A stretch of DNA of 28,460 nucleotides. Source: an uncultured Lachnospira sp. GTDB lineage: Bacteria; Bacillota; Clostridia; Lachnospirales; Lachnospiraceae. This document shows, in pieces, positions 13,614-21,128 of the stretch (position 1 is its first letter; every line of letters starts with the position of its first letter). The DNA lies in NCBI GenBank assembly GCA_934358235.1, contig CAKRKK010000006.1:1-28460 (forward strand), given 5' to 3'. A program made the translations under genes and the position numbers. A model generated the notes under the pieces. The model worked only from the letters and a program-made list of their open reading frames with translations. It was not told the DNA's origin and ran no database searches.

Positions 13614-13685
13614 AGATAGTAATGCAGTTAGCAATGCAGTTAGCAATGCAGTTAGCAATGCAGATAGTAATGTAGTTAGCAATGA
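13614..13685 (+). repeat. Six 12-bp tandem repeats between pstS and pstC
   Basis: Consensus AGTTAGCAATGC, six units in exactly 72 bp. Units 2-4 are identical, units 1 and 5 read AGATAGTAATG plus C or T, and unit 6 ends in A. All frames carry early stops or no start, so it is non-coding. Identical inner units suggest recent slippage. Confidence 0.85.
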
Positions 13686-13707
13686 TGCTGCATAAGAGAT
13701 TATAAAA

Positions 13708-13740
13708 AGGCGGGCACGATAATATCAGTGGTGCCTGCCT
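13708..13740 (+). other. pstS-pstC intercistronic hairpin
   Basis: AGGCGGGCAC (13708-13717) pairs with GTGCCTGCCT (13731-13740), with one G-U and a loop of 13. No T-run follows, so it should not terminate well. It may protect the upstream pstS message from 3' decay, giving more binding protein than permease. CACGAT (13715-13720) can alternatively pair with ATCGTG (13744-13749). Confidence 0.6.
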
Positions 13741-13777
13741 ATAATCGTGATATAGCAGACATTAGAATGGAGAATGT

Positions 13778-14731
13778 ATGAACAGTAAGAGAGGTATGTT
13801 TACCAGGGAATATCTGTGGCGGAGTATAGTTACAATGTGTGGCTTGTTCGTTATAGTTATTACATTGGGAATAGGTGGATTCCTTGTATACAAGGGCTCT
13901 GGAACGTTTTTAAAGTTCCATCATTCAATAGGAGAATTTCTTTTTTCATCAGACTGGGCACCGGTTGATAATATGGAAGGTGGCGGAAGTGTAGGTACGC
14001 TGATATTTATAGTTGGTTCACTTAGTACATGTGGACTTGCATTGCTTATAGCAACACCATTTGCACTTGGCTCAGCTATATTTATGACAGAAATTGCTCC
14101 TAAGTTCGGTGAGAAATTCTATCGTCCTGTAATACAGATATTTGCAGGAATTCCATCTGTTGTATATGGATGGGTAGGACTTACAGTTTTAGTACCTTTT
14201 ATAAGGGATATATTTCATAGGCAGGTAGGACATTCGATACTTGCAGCAGGACTTGTGCTTGCAATAATGATATTTCCTACGATAACAAGCGTTGCAGCAG
14301 ATGCAATAAGGGCAGTTCCCAAGGATTACAGGATGGGAGCCTATGGTATGGGCTCAACACGCTGGCAGACCATATACAAGATTGTACTACCAGCTTCAGC
14401 CTCAGGCATATTCTCAGGAATAATACTTGGTCTTGCCAGAGCCTTTGGTGAGGCGCTTGCAGTAGCTATGGTTATAGGACAGACAACAGCACTTCCTGAA
14501 AGCATATTCTCTACAACTAAGTCACTTACAACAGAAATAACAGCCCAGATGGGTAATGCTATGGAAGGTGGAGAAACAAAGACTGCGTTGTGGACACTTG
14601 CTTTACTTCTGTTCCTCATATCATTATTATTCATATTCCTTATACATATATTATCAAGAAAGAAACCAGAGGATGCAGGAGCTAAGGCAGCCTCTAAAAA
14701 GTGTGTGTTAACATCGGCAAAGCAGGATTAA
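13778..14731 (+). CDS. pstC: Phosphate ABC transporter permease PstC
   Basis: 317-residue integral membrane subunit that, with PstA, forms the phosphate channel. It shows six membrane segments, a periplasmic domain (FSSDWAPVDNMEGG) and the permease EAA-type loop (YRMGAYGMGSTRWQTIYKIVLP, about 188-209; then GLARAFGEALAVAMVIG), which contacts PstB. GGAG at 13768-13771 precedes ATG 13778. M7 is a possible alternative but has no better ribosome site. It lies 220 bases after pstS, the gap holding the 12-bp repeat and a hairpin, and 14 bases before pstA. Confidence 0.95.
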   Translation: MNSKRGMFTREYLWRSIVTMCGLFVIVITLGIGGFLVYKGSGTFLKFHHSIGEFLFSSDWAPVDNMEGGGSVGTLIFIVGSLSTCGLALLIATPFALGSAIFMTEIAPKFGEKFYRPVIQIFAGIPSVVYGWVGLTVLVPFIRDIFHRQVGHSILAAGLVLAIMIFPTITSVAADAIRAVPKDYRMGAYGMGSTRWQTIYKIVLPASASGIFSGIILGLARAFGEALAVAMVIGQTTALPESIFSTTKSLTTEITAQMGNAMEGGETKTALWTLALLLFLISLLFIFLIHILSRKKPEDAGAKAASKKCVLTSAKQD

Positions 14732-14745
14732 AGGAGCATATATTT

Positions 14746-15621
14746 ATGAATAGAATTAAACGTGCAAAGGCACAAAACAGCATAATGACAGTCATATTCT
14801 ACGCCATAGCAGTATTCTTTTTTGTTCTTTTAGCTGCATTTGCTGGATATGTAATTATTAAAGGCTTTATCGGTGCAGATATATCTATGTTCAGATTTGC
14901 AAGAAGAGGAAGCATAGGAAACCAGTTGTTTAATACATTGTATCTTGTATTTTTGTCACTGCTTATAACAGTTCCAATCGGAACCTTTGCAGGAATATAT
15001 CTTGCTATGTACGCTAAGGGAGGAGCTGTTACAAAGTTTATAAGAATATGTATAGAAACTCTTTCCTCTCTTCCATCAATCGTAGTAGGACTTTTTGGAT
15101 ACCTTATATTCCTGGTGATTATGGGTATGGATAAGAGTCTTATGGCAGGAGCACTATCAGTATCAATAATAACACTGCCACTTATAACAACTACAACAGA
15201 GGATGCTATTAAGGGGCTTCCAAAGGGTTACTTTGAAGCTAGTATGGGACTAGGCTCAACGCGCTGGCAGGCTATATTCCATGTATTATTGCCAGCCTGC
15301 CTTCCAAGAATTATGACAGGTGTTATTCTTGCAGCAGGACGTGGCTTTGGTGAGGCTGCAGTACTTCTGTATACAACAGGCTCAGGCACGAATATAAGAT
15401 GGTCTAACTGGGATCTTTCATCTTCTACGTGTCCTCTTAATCCTTTCCGTTCAGCAGAAACCCTTTCCTTACAGATATGGGATCTGCAGGTAAACGGACA
15501 GGATCAGAAGCTTGCGAATCTTGCATCAGCAGTTCTTCTTATACTTGTTCTTGCGTTCAGTATTGGTGCCAATATATTAAGCAATAAGATTAATAAGAAG
15601 AATGCCGGAGAGAAGGCATAA
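14746..15621 (+). CDS. pstA: Phosphate ABC transporter permease PstA
   Basis: 291-residue permease partner of PstC. Conserved segments are IGNQLFNTLYLVFLSLLIT, ETLSSLPSIVVGLFGYL and the EAA loop YFEASMGLGSTRWQAIFHV followed by GRGFGEAAVLLYTTG. Six membrane segments can be drawn. The start is ATG 14746, because AAAGGAG at 14730-14736 lies just upstream and the longer frame from 14701 would overlap pstC. Tight spacing makes pstC-pstA a coupled pair. Confidence 0.95.
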   Translation: MNRIKRAKAQNSIMTVIFYAIAVFFFVLLAAFAGYVIIKGFIGADISMFRFARRGSIGNQLFNTLYLVFLSLLITVPIGTFAGIYLAMYAKGGAVTKFIRICIETLSSLPSIVVGLFGYLIFLVIMGMDKSLMAGALSVSIITLPLITTTTEDAIKGLPKGYFEASMGLGSTRWQAIFHVLLPACLPRIMTGVILAAGRGFGEAAVLLYTTGSGTNIRWSNWDLSSSTCPLNPFRSAETLSLQIWDLQVNGQDQKLANLASAVLLILVLAFSIGANILSNKINKKNAGEKA

Positions 15622-15702
15622 AGCAGATGCAATATATTTTGAAGGCCTGGAAGAATATATACGATATATACATAATTTTTAATATAGAAATGAGGAATAT
15701 AT

Positions 15703-16503
15703 ATGGATAATACAGTTAATAGTTCGGGAATATTTACAGCAGCCGGCAGCGATGATAATAAGTTTGAGATTAGTCACCTTAATCTTCACTATGGAGATTT
15801 CCATGCTTTAAAAGACATTAATATGAATATTAAGAAGAATCAGATAACTGCCTTTATAGGACCTTCTGGATGTGGTAAGTCAACATTTTTAAAGACACTT
15901 AACAGAATGAATGATCTTGTTGATAATGTGACTATAGATGGAGAGGTACGTCTTGATGGAAAGAACATATTCACAGATATGGATGATATAACATTAAGAC
16001 ACAGAGTTGGAATGGTATTCCAGCAGCCTAACCCTTTTCCTAAGAGTGTGTATGATAATATAGCATATGGTCCAAGACTGTTTGGAGTACATAAGAAAGC
16101 AGATCTTGATATAATTGTTGAGAGAGCCTTAAAGCAGGCTGCTATATGGGATGAGGTAAAGGACAGATTAAAGAAATCAGCACTTGGTTTATCAGGTGGA
16201 CAGCAGCAGAGATTGTGCATTGCCAGAACACTTGCGGTAGAACCAGAAGTAATTCTTATGGATGAGCCTACCTCAGCACTTGATCCTATATCGACATCAA
16301 GAATAGAGGACCTGGCAATAGAGCTTAAGAATCAGTATACCATTGTAATGGTTACTCATAATATGCAGCAGGCAACAAGAATATCTGATAATACAGCATT
16401 TTTCCTGTTAGGAGAAATGATTGAATATGGAAATACAGAGCAGTTATTCTCAATGCCAAAGAACAAGAAAACAGAAGATTATATAACGGGACGTTTTGGC
16501 TGA
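15703..16503 (+). CDS. pstB: Phosphate ABC transporter ATP-binding protein
   Basis: 266-residue ATPase energising PstCA. Walker A is GPSGCGKST, the Q-loop [14 protein letters not shown] is the PstB-specific form, the signature is LSGGQQQR, Walker B is [16 protein letters not shown], and the H-loop is [10 protein letters not shown]. About 20 residues precede the usual start of the domain. ATGAGGA at 15686-15692 sets ATG 15703. The 81-base gap after pstA shows only weak AT pairing. No terminator is visible after the stop. Confidence 0.97.
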   Translation: MDNTVNSSGIFTAAGSDDNKFEISHLNLHYGDFHALKDINMNIKKNQITAFIGPSGCGKSTFLKTLNRMNDLVDNVTIDGEVRLDGKNIFTDMDDITLRHRVGMVFQQPNPFPKSVYDNIAYGPRLFGVHKKADLDIIVERALKQAAIWDEVKDRLKKSALGLSGGQQQRLCIARTLAVEPEVILMDEPTSALDPISTSRIEDLAIELKNQYTIVMVTHNMQQATRISDNTAFFLLGEMIEYGNTEQLFSMPKNKKTEDYITGRFG

Positions 16504-16522
16504 TATTTCATATTTTTGTCAC

Positions 16523-16551
16523 TTGTTATTAGTATAGTATGGAAGTATAAT
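16523..16551 (+). promoter_or_regulatory. Promoter of the PHP gene
   Basis: TTGTTA (16523-16528), a 17-bp spacer and TATAAT (16546-16551). The start point would be about 55 bases before ATG 16612, so the PHP gene can be expressed apart from pst. Confidence 0.6.
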
Positions 16552-16611
16552 GAGCATACATAAGGCATTAAACAGTTAATACTAATTAAGAAGGGCAATG
16601 GGTTTAGATAT

Positions 16612-17445
16612 ATGAAATATGTAAAGTTTGATATGCACTGTCATACGGCTGAGGGTTCAGTAGATGCAAAGGTTAATATAGAAGATTATATTGAAATATT
16701 AAGAAGTAAGGGTTTCGGTGGAATGCTTGTAACAGACCATGACTCATATGGTGGTTATGAAGCATATGTGAATTCGGGAAAGAAGTATGATGATTTCGTT
16801 GTTTTAAGAGGTATAGAGTATGATAGTCTTGAATTCGGACACTTTATAGTCATACTTCCATCAGATACTCCGGATGAGGTGTATCAGTTATTAAGATATA
16901 AAGGTCTGACTCTGGATAAGCTTATCTATATAGTTCATTGCAGCGATGGAATACTAGGTCCTGCACATCCTTATGGAGAACCCTTTATGAGCTTTGCTTC
17001 TACTATGTATTGGAACCAGTCAAAGCAGATTGCACATATGGTACATTTTGATTTCGTTGAAGGTTATAATGCCTGTGAAAGTAATAAAAGCAACAGACAT
17101 GCCAGAAGATTTGCAAGCGACTGCAAAGTACCACTTACCGCAGGTAGTGATGCACATGGCAGTGACTGTGTAGGTCTTGGATATGCGCTGCTCCCTGAAA
17201 CAATAAGGACTGTTGATGACCTGATTGTATATTACAAGGAGGAGAATCATCCTAAGGTTGGTGGTACAAGATATGGACATACAACCAAGGACAGGATAGG
17301 TTCGTTTAACAAGATCCTTGTATACATGTTCTATCTGTATAATAAGGTTGGTGCTATGTTTAAGTATCCTAAGAGAGCCAAGGCTTTCAGGAATGCGTTA
17401 AGGGCACTTAACAGAAGATACATAATATTCAGGGACAGAAACTGA
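16612..17445 (+). CDS. PHP-domain metal-dependent phosphoesterase
   Basis: 277-residue cytoplasmic protein with a PHP fold: HxH at residues 9-11 (DMHCHTAEGS), TDHDSYGG near 43, an E in RGIEYD, H in GPAHPYGEPF, and DAH in AGSDAHGSD near 178. These are the trinuclear metal ligands of the family, so hydrolysis of a phosphomonoester or nucleotide is likely. The specific substrate is unknown; it is not a full-length polymerase or histidinol phosphatase by length. The basic tail (about 240-277) is unusual. The ribosome site is weak (GAAGGG about 17 bases upstream), so the start is less certain. It lies between pstB and phoU with its own promoter and terminator, a placement suggesting a role in phosphate metabolism. 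Confidence 0.82.
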   Translation: MKYVKFDMHCHTAEGSVDAKVNIEDYIEILRSKGFGGMLVTDHDSYGGYEAYVNSGKKYDDFVVLRGIEYDSLEFGHFIVILPSDTPDEVYQLLRYKGLTLDKLIYIVHCSDGILGPAHPYGEPFMSFASTMYWNQSKQIAHMVHFDFVEGYNACESNKSNRHARRFASDCKVPLTAGSDAHGSDCVGLGYALLPETIRTVDDLIVYYKEENHPKVGGTRYGHTTKDRIGSFNKILVYMFYLYNKVGAMFKYPKRAKAFRNALRALNRRYIIFRDRN

Positions 17446-17509
17446 ATGTCTGCTTATTTACACACAGCATATTATACGGGCAGCAGGCTGCCGGTATATT
17501 GAACATTTA

Positions 17510-17552
17510 ACCTTCACTATGTACATAGCTGTATTATAGTGAAGGTATTTTT
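17510..17552 (+). terminator. Terminator after the PHP gene
   Basis: ACCTTCACTAT (17510-17520) and ATAGTGAAGGT (17536-17546) form a perfect 11-bp stem, followed by ATTTTT. A smaller GGCAG-cagg-CTGCC hairpin sits upstream at 17479-17492. Confidence 0.88.
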
Positions 17553-17626
17553 GTATACAGAAATATACGTGATTAGTGGCTGCGTATACCTGCCAACAGC
17601 TTAGGAATGCGCAGGAAAGCGAGCAT

Positions 17627-17730
17627 AGAATGGAGGATAGTGTGAAAAATAAGATTTTTCACACGCAAGATTTGTGCTTCGCACAAACTTGAGATGCGCG
17701 AAGAACAGCGCAAGAATGGAGGATAATATG
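17627..17730 (+). repeat. Duplicated translation-start region flanking two hairpins (phoU leader)
   Basis: AGAATGGAGGATAGTGTG (17627-17644) and AGAATGGAGGATAATATG (17713-17730) match at 16 of 18 bases. Between them are two strong hairpins: GTGTGAAAAAT-aag-ATTTTTCACAC (17640-17664) and CAAG-a-TTTGTGC-ttc-GCACAAA-CTTG (17666-17691). The second copy is the real phoU start. The arrangement resembles insertion of an approximately 86-bp structured element with duplication of its target. Confidence 0.65.
17642..17692 (+). other. Possible 16-codon leader ORF
   Basis: GTG 17642 stands 5 bases after GGAGG (17632-17636) and opens a frame ending at TGA 17690-17692, inside the two hairpins. Translation here would unfold them and might influence phoU expression. 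Nothing shows it is a conserved peptide; it may only be a by-product of the duplicated start site. Confidence 0.2.
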
Positions 17731-18378
17731 AGAAATAGATTTGACAGACAGTTAGTACAGCTTAATGATGAGCTTATAGAAATGGGTGGAATGATAGAAA
17801 AGGCAATAGCAGATACAGTAAAGGCGCTTGTGAATCAGGATACAGAGCTTGCTAAGGTTGTTATAGATTATGATGAAGAGATAGACCATCAGGAAAGAGA
17901 GATTGAACAGTTGTGCCTTAAGCTGCTTTTACAGCAGCAGCCGGTTGCCAGAGATTTAAGACTTATATCCTCAGCACTCAAGATGATTACAGATATGGAG
18001 AGAATAGGTGACCACGCTTCTGATATTTCAGAGATTACTCTTGAGCTTTCCAACCAGTCTTATATCAAGAAGCTTGATCATATTCAGCAGATGGCTAAGG
18101 AAACTATGTATATGCTTGTGCAGAGTGTAGATGCATTTGTTAATAAGGATATGGATAAGGCAAAGGAAGTTATAGCACATGATGATATAGTAGATGAGCT
18201 TTTTGGTAAGGTAAAGAAGGAGCTTATAAACATGATACACGAGAATGCAGAGGTTGGTGAACAGGCATCTGATCTTCTTATGGCTGCAAAGTATTTTGAG
18301 AGAATAGGCGATCACGCTACCAATATATCAGAATGGGTTATATTCTCAATAACAGGTGAACATCCAGACGATAAATAA
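17728..18378 (+). CDS. phoU: Phosphate signalling protein PhoU
   Basis: 216-residue cytoplasmic all-helical protein made of two three-helix PhoU repeats. The metal/phosphate-signalling motifs are visible twice: MERIGDHASDISE (about 91-103) and FERIGDHATNISEW (about 190-203). It damps PhoR activity and Pst transport when phosphate is plentiful. ATG 17728 follows GGAGG at 17718-17722; an in-frame upstream start at 17674 lies in the hairpin element and is rejected. Unlike the usual pstSCAB-phoU order, it is separated from pstB by the PHP gene and a terminator, so it needs its own promoter, which I could not place securely. Confidence 0.95.
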   Translation: MRNRFDRQLVQLNDELIEMGGMIEKAIADTVKALVNQDTELAKVVIDYDEEIDHQEREIEQLCLKLLLQQQPVARDLRLISSALKMITDMERIGDHASDISEITLELSNQSYIKKLDHIQQMAKETMYMLVQSVDAFVNKDMDKAKEVIAHDDIVDELFGKVKKELINMIHENAEVGEQASDLLMAAKYFERIGDHATNISEWVIFSITGEHPDDK

Positions 18379-18407
18379 ACCGAAATAAATTGAGAATATA
18401 AAACTAC

Positions 18408-18463
18408 AAGAATTTAATGATAAGAATTTAATGATAGGAATTTAATGATAAGAATTTACACAG
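18408..18463 (+). repeat. Four 14-bp tandem repeats after phoU
   Basis: AAGAATTTAATGAT occurs twice exactly (18408-18435), once with one change (18436-18449), and a fourth unit AAGAATTTACACAG (18450-18463) runs into the PhoP-type array. Confidence 0.8.
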
Positions 18464-18493
18464 AATTTACATAAGGTTCATATAACATTTATA
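18455..18493 (+). promoter_or_regulatory. Candidate PhoP box upstream of the Na/Pi cotransporter
   Basis: TTTACA (18455), TTTACA (18466), TTCATA (18477) and TTTATA (18488) are spaced exactly 11 bp apart, the same pattern as before pstS. TACACT at 18503-18508 could be the -10. It would let PhoP drive the cotransporter and the phoP-phoR genes behind it. Confidence 0.7.
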
Positions 18494-18564
18494 TACGTGA
18501 ATTACACTCCAAAATGTAAAGAATAAATGAAGTCAGATTAAAAAGACAAAGATTTGGAGGAAAT

Positions 18565-20358
18565 ATGGACATATTTGGTGTATTATCATTAATAGGCGGA
18601 TTAGCAATATTCCTGTATGGAATGGACCTGTTGGGTGAAGGATTAACCGGTGCCTCAGGTGGAAAGCTTGAAAAAATACTGGAAAAGCTTACATCAAATC
18701 CGTTGAAGGCGGTACTTCTTGGTGCTGGCGTAACAGCAGTAATACAGTCATCCTCAGCCACAACAGTTATGGTTGTAGGCTTTGTGAATTCTGGTATTAT
18801 GAAGCTTAGCCAGGCAGTTGGCGTAATAATGGGTGCTAATATAGGTACAACTATAACATCATGGATATTGAGTCTTACAGGTATTGAGAGTAGTAATATA
18901 TTCATAAGCCTGTTAAAGCCAACCTCATTTTCGCCAGTTCTTGCTGCAGTTGGCATAGTGTTTCTGATGTTTTTAAAAAAGGACAGCTTAAAGAATCCAG
19001 GAAAGATAATGATAGGCTTTGCACTTCTTATGTACGGCATGGATGCTATGAGCTCATCAGTTGCACCACTTGCCGAGGTGCCACAGTTTGCATCAATACT
19101 TACAGCATTTTCTAATCCAGTGCTTGGAATGCTTGCAGGTATGCTGTTTACAGCTATTATCCAGAGCTCATCAGCATCAGTAGGTATACTTCAGGCATTA
19201 TGCTCAACAGGTATATTAAGCTATGCAACAGCACTTCCTATCATTATGGGACAGAATATAGGTACCTGCGTTACAGCTTTGCTTTCAAGTATTGGAGCAA
19301 CTAAGAATGGTAAGAGAGCTGCTATTATTCATCTGTACTTTAATGTAATTGGTACTGTTACATTTATGATAGTATTCTATGCTTTAAATGCAGTAATACA
19401 CTTTTCATTCTTAAACCTGACAGCACAGGAATTCGGAATAGCAGTAATACATACCACATTTAACATAATAACAACAGCATATCTGCTTCCTTTAAGAAAG
19501 GTGCTTGAGAAGCTGGCATATGCTACTATTAAGCTGGATGATGATGAGAAAAGAATCATGGACAGTAGAAGCGGTAATGAATTCGCATTACTTGATGACA
19601 GATTCTTAGAGGCACCAAGTCTTGCAGTAGAGCATTGCAAACAGGTCATTAATAAGATGGCAGATATATCGCGTGAGTCCTTATTCATATCCATGTCGCT
19701 TATAGGCGGATATGATGAGGAACAGGCGTTTCGCGTAGGAGAGCTTGAAACAAGGGCAGATAAGTATGAGGATGCACTTGGAACCTACATAATGAAGATA
19801 AGCACGAAGAATCTTAAAAAAGAGGATTCGGAAATGCTTAATGTTATGTTACATTGTATAGGAGATTTCGAAAGAATATCAGATCATGCATGTAATATCT
19901 GTGACTCGGCAAGAGAGCTGCAGCAAAAGAATATGCAGTTTTCACCTAAGGCAAAGACTGAGCTTGATATATTAAGCTCGGCAGTAAGAGAAGCAGTAGA
20001 TATATCCTTTGATGCCTTCAAGAGTAATAGTAAAAATGAAGCAGATAAGGTTGAACCTCTAGAAGAGCTTATAGATACTCTTGCGGTAGAATTAAAGGCA
20101 AGACATATAAGAAGGCTTCGTGAGGGTAAGTGTACTATTGAGTTAGGCTTCGCACATTCGGATATTCTTAATAACCTTGAAAGAGTAGCAGACCATTGTT
20201 CTAATATAGCGGTGGATGTTATTCAGAGTGACCAGTCAGAATTCGATGCACATGAATATCTTGACAGGATAAAGAATAAGGATAATCAGCAGTTTGCTAA
20301 GGATTATAAGGCATATAAGGATAAATACAGACTGCCGGAAACACGCAGCTTTCAGTAG
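18565..20358 (+). CDS. Na/Pi cotransporter family protein with PhoU-like C-terminal domain
   Basis: 597-residue membrane protein of the NptA/PNaS family. The N-terminal half has two inverted transport repeats, each with the QSSSA signature (Q61 in VIQSSSATT and again near residue 200 in IIQSSSASVG), plus GANIGTT and GQNIGTC. From about residue 345 the protein is helical and hydrophilic with PhoU-type segments (ERISDHACNICD and ERVADHCSNIAVDVIQ), so a PhoU-like regulatory tail is fused to the carrier. It should import phosphate at lower affinity than Pst. GGAGG at 18556-18560 sets the start. It lies 186 bases after phoU, behind its own PhoP-type array, and 68 bases before phoP with no terminator. 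Confidence 0.94.
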   Translation: MDIFGVLSLIGGLAIFLYGMDLLGEGLTGASGGKLEKILEKLTSNPLKAVLLGAGVTAVIQSSSATTVMVVGFVNSGIMKLSQAVGVIMGANIGTTITSWILSLTGIESSNIFISLLKPTSFSPVLAAVGIVFLMFLKKDSLKNPGKIMIGFALLMYGMDAMSSSVAPLAEVPQFASILTAFSNPVLGMLAGMLFTAIIQSSSASVGILQALCSTGILSYATALPIIMGQNIGTCVTALLSSIGATKNGKRAAIIHLYFNVIGTVTFMIVFYALNAVIHFSFLNLTAQEFGIAVIHTTFNIITTAYLLPLRKVLEKLAYATIKLDDDEKRIMDSRSGNEFALLDDRFLEAPSLAVEHCKQVINKMADISRESLFISMSLIGGYDEEQAFRVGELETRADKYEDALGTYIMKISTKNLKKEDSEMLNVMLHCIGDFERISDHACNICDSARELQQKNMQFSPKAKTELDILSSAVREAVDISFDAFKSNSKNEADKVEPLEELIDTLAVELKARHIRRLREGKCTIELGFAHSDILNNLERVADHCSNIAVDVIQSDQSEFDAHEYLDRIKNKDNQQFAKDYKAYKDKYRLPETRSFQ

Positions 20359-20426
20359 CAGCAGTAGAGCCGTAAAGCTTGTATACACTTACCATTAATT
20401 GTGTAAGAACAGAAAGGAAGATGGAT

Positions 20427-21110
20427 ATGGCATACATATATGTAGTTGAGGATGACAATAATATAAGCGAAATTGAAGGCTTTGCGTTAAAGAATGCAGG
20501 GCATACAGTTGTAGAGTGTGCCAGCGGAAAGGACTTCCATAAGCTGATGAGGGAACGTATTCCGGATCTCGTTCTTTTAGATATAATGCTTCCTGATGAA
20601 GATGGGCTTGAAATCTTAAGAAAGCTAAGACAGGTTCCGGAAACCAGAAGAGTTCCTGTGATTATGGTTACGGCTAAGACAACAGAGATAGATAAGGTTA
20701 AAGGCCTTGACATGGGAGCGGATGACTATATTACAAAGCCATTCGGAATTATGGAGCTTATATCAAGGGTGAAGGCAGTTCTTAGAAGGGCTGGTGGAAC
20801 TGATGAGGAGAAGCTTATAGGAATAGGTCAGTTATTCATAGATGATGAGAAACGTGTTGCTTATGTTGAAGATAAGCCGGTTGAACTTACCTATAAGGAA
20901 TATGAGCTTTTAAAGTATCTTGCTCTTAACAGGGGGATTGTACTTACAAGAGATAATATAATGGACAGGATATGGAGTACAGATTATGAAGGAGAGTCCA
21001 GAACGCTGGATGTCCATATAAAGACACTAAGACACAAGCTCGGAGACGCTGGTAATTATATAAAGACAGTAAGAAATGTGGGCTATTTTATGGATGATGA
21101 GGCTCATTAA
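20427..21110 (+). CDS. phoP: Response regulator, OmpR/PhoB family (phosphate)
   Basis: 227-residue two-component regulator. Receiver domain: acidic pocket VVEDD (6-10), phospho-acceptor D52 in LVLLDIMLPDEDG, T82 and K104 (YITKPF). Winged-helix effector: residues about 130-225, with LTYKEYELLKYLALNRG and RTLDVHIKTLRHKL. ATG 20427 is chosen because AAGGAAG at 20414-20420 spaces best; ATG 20421 is the alternative. Its location beside pst, phoU and phoR marks it as the Pho regulator, and the two TTTACA arrays are its likely targets. It may also be called PhoB. Co-transcribed with phoR 18 bases downstream. Confidence 0.92.
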   Translation: MAYIYVVEDDNNISEIEGFALKNAGHTVVECASGKDFHKLMRERIPDLVLLDIMLPDEDGLEILRKLRQVPETRRVPVIMVTAKTTEIDKVKGLDMGADDYITKPFGIMELISRVKAVLRRAGGTDEEKLIGIGQLFIDDEKRVAYVEDKPVELTYKEYELLKYLALNRGIVLTRDNIMDRIWSTDYEGESRTLDVHIKTLRHKLGDAGNYIKTVRNVGYFMDDEAH

Positions 21111-21128
21111 GGGTTAAGAGGAGTTCTT

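Noticed and set aside
13614..13685. CRISPR-like array
   Set aside because: Units are 12 bp and directly abutting with no spacers; it is a tandem repeat.
17446..17509. PhoP box before phoU
   Set aside because: Only one TTTACA (near 17457) is present, lying before the PHP terminator, with no 11-bp repeats.
18489..19040. 183-codon open frame on the minus strand at the Na/Pi cotransporter start
   Set aside because: Antisense shadow of the carrier's conserved N-terminal repeat; it has no supporting start signal.
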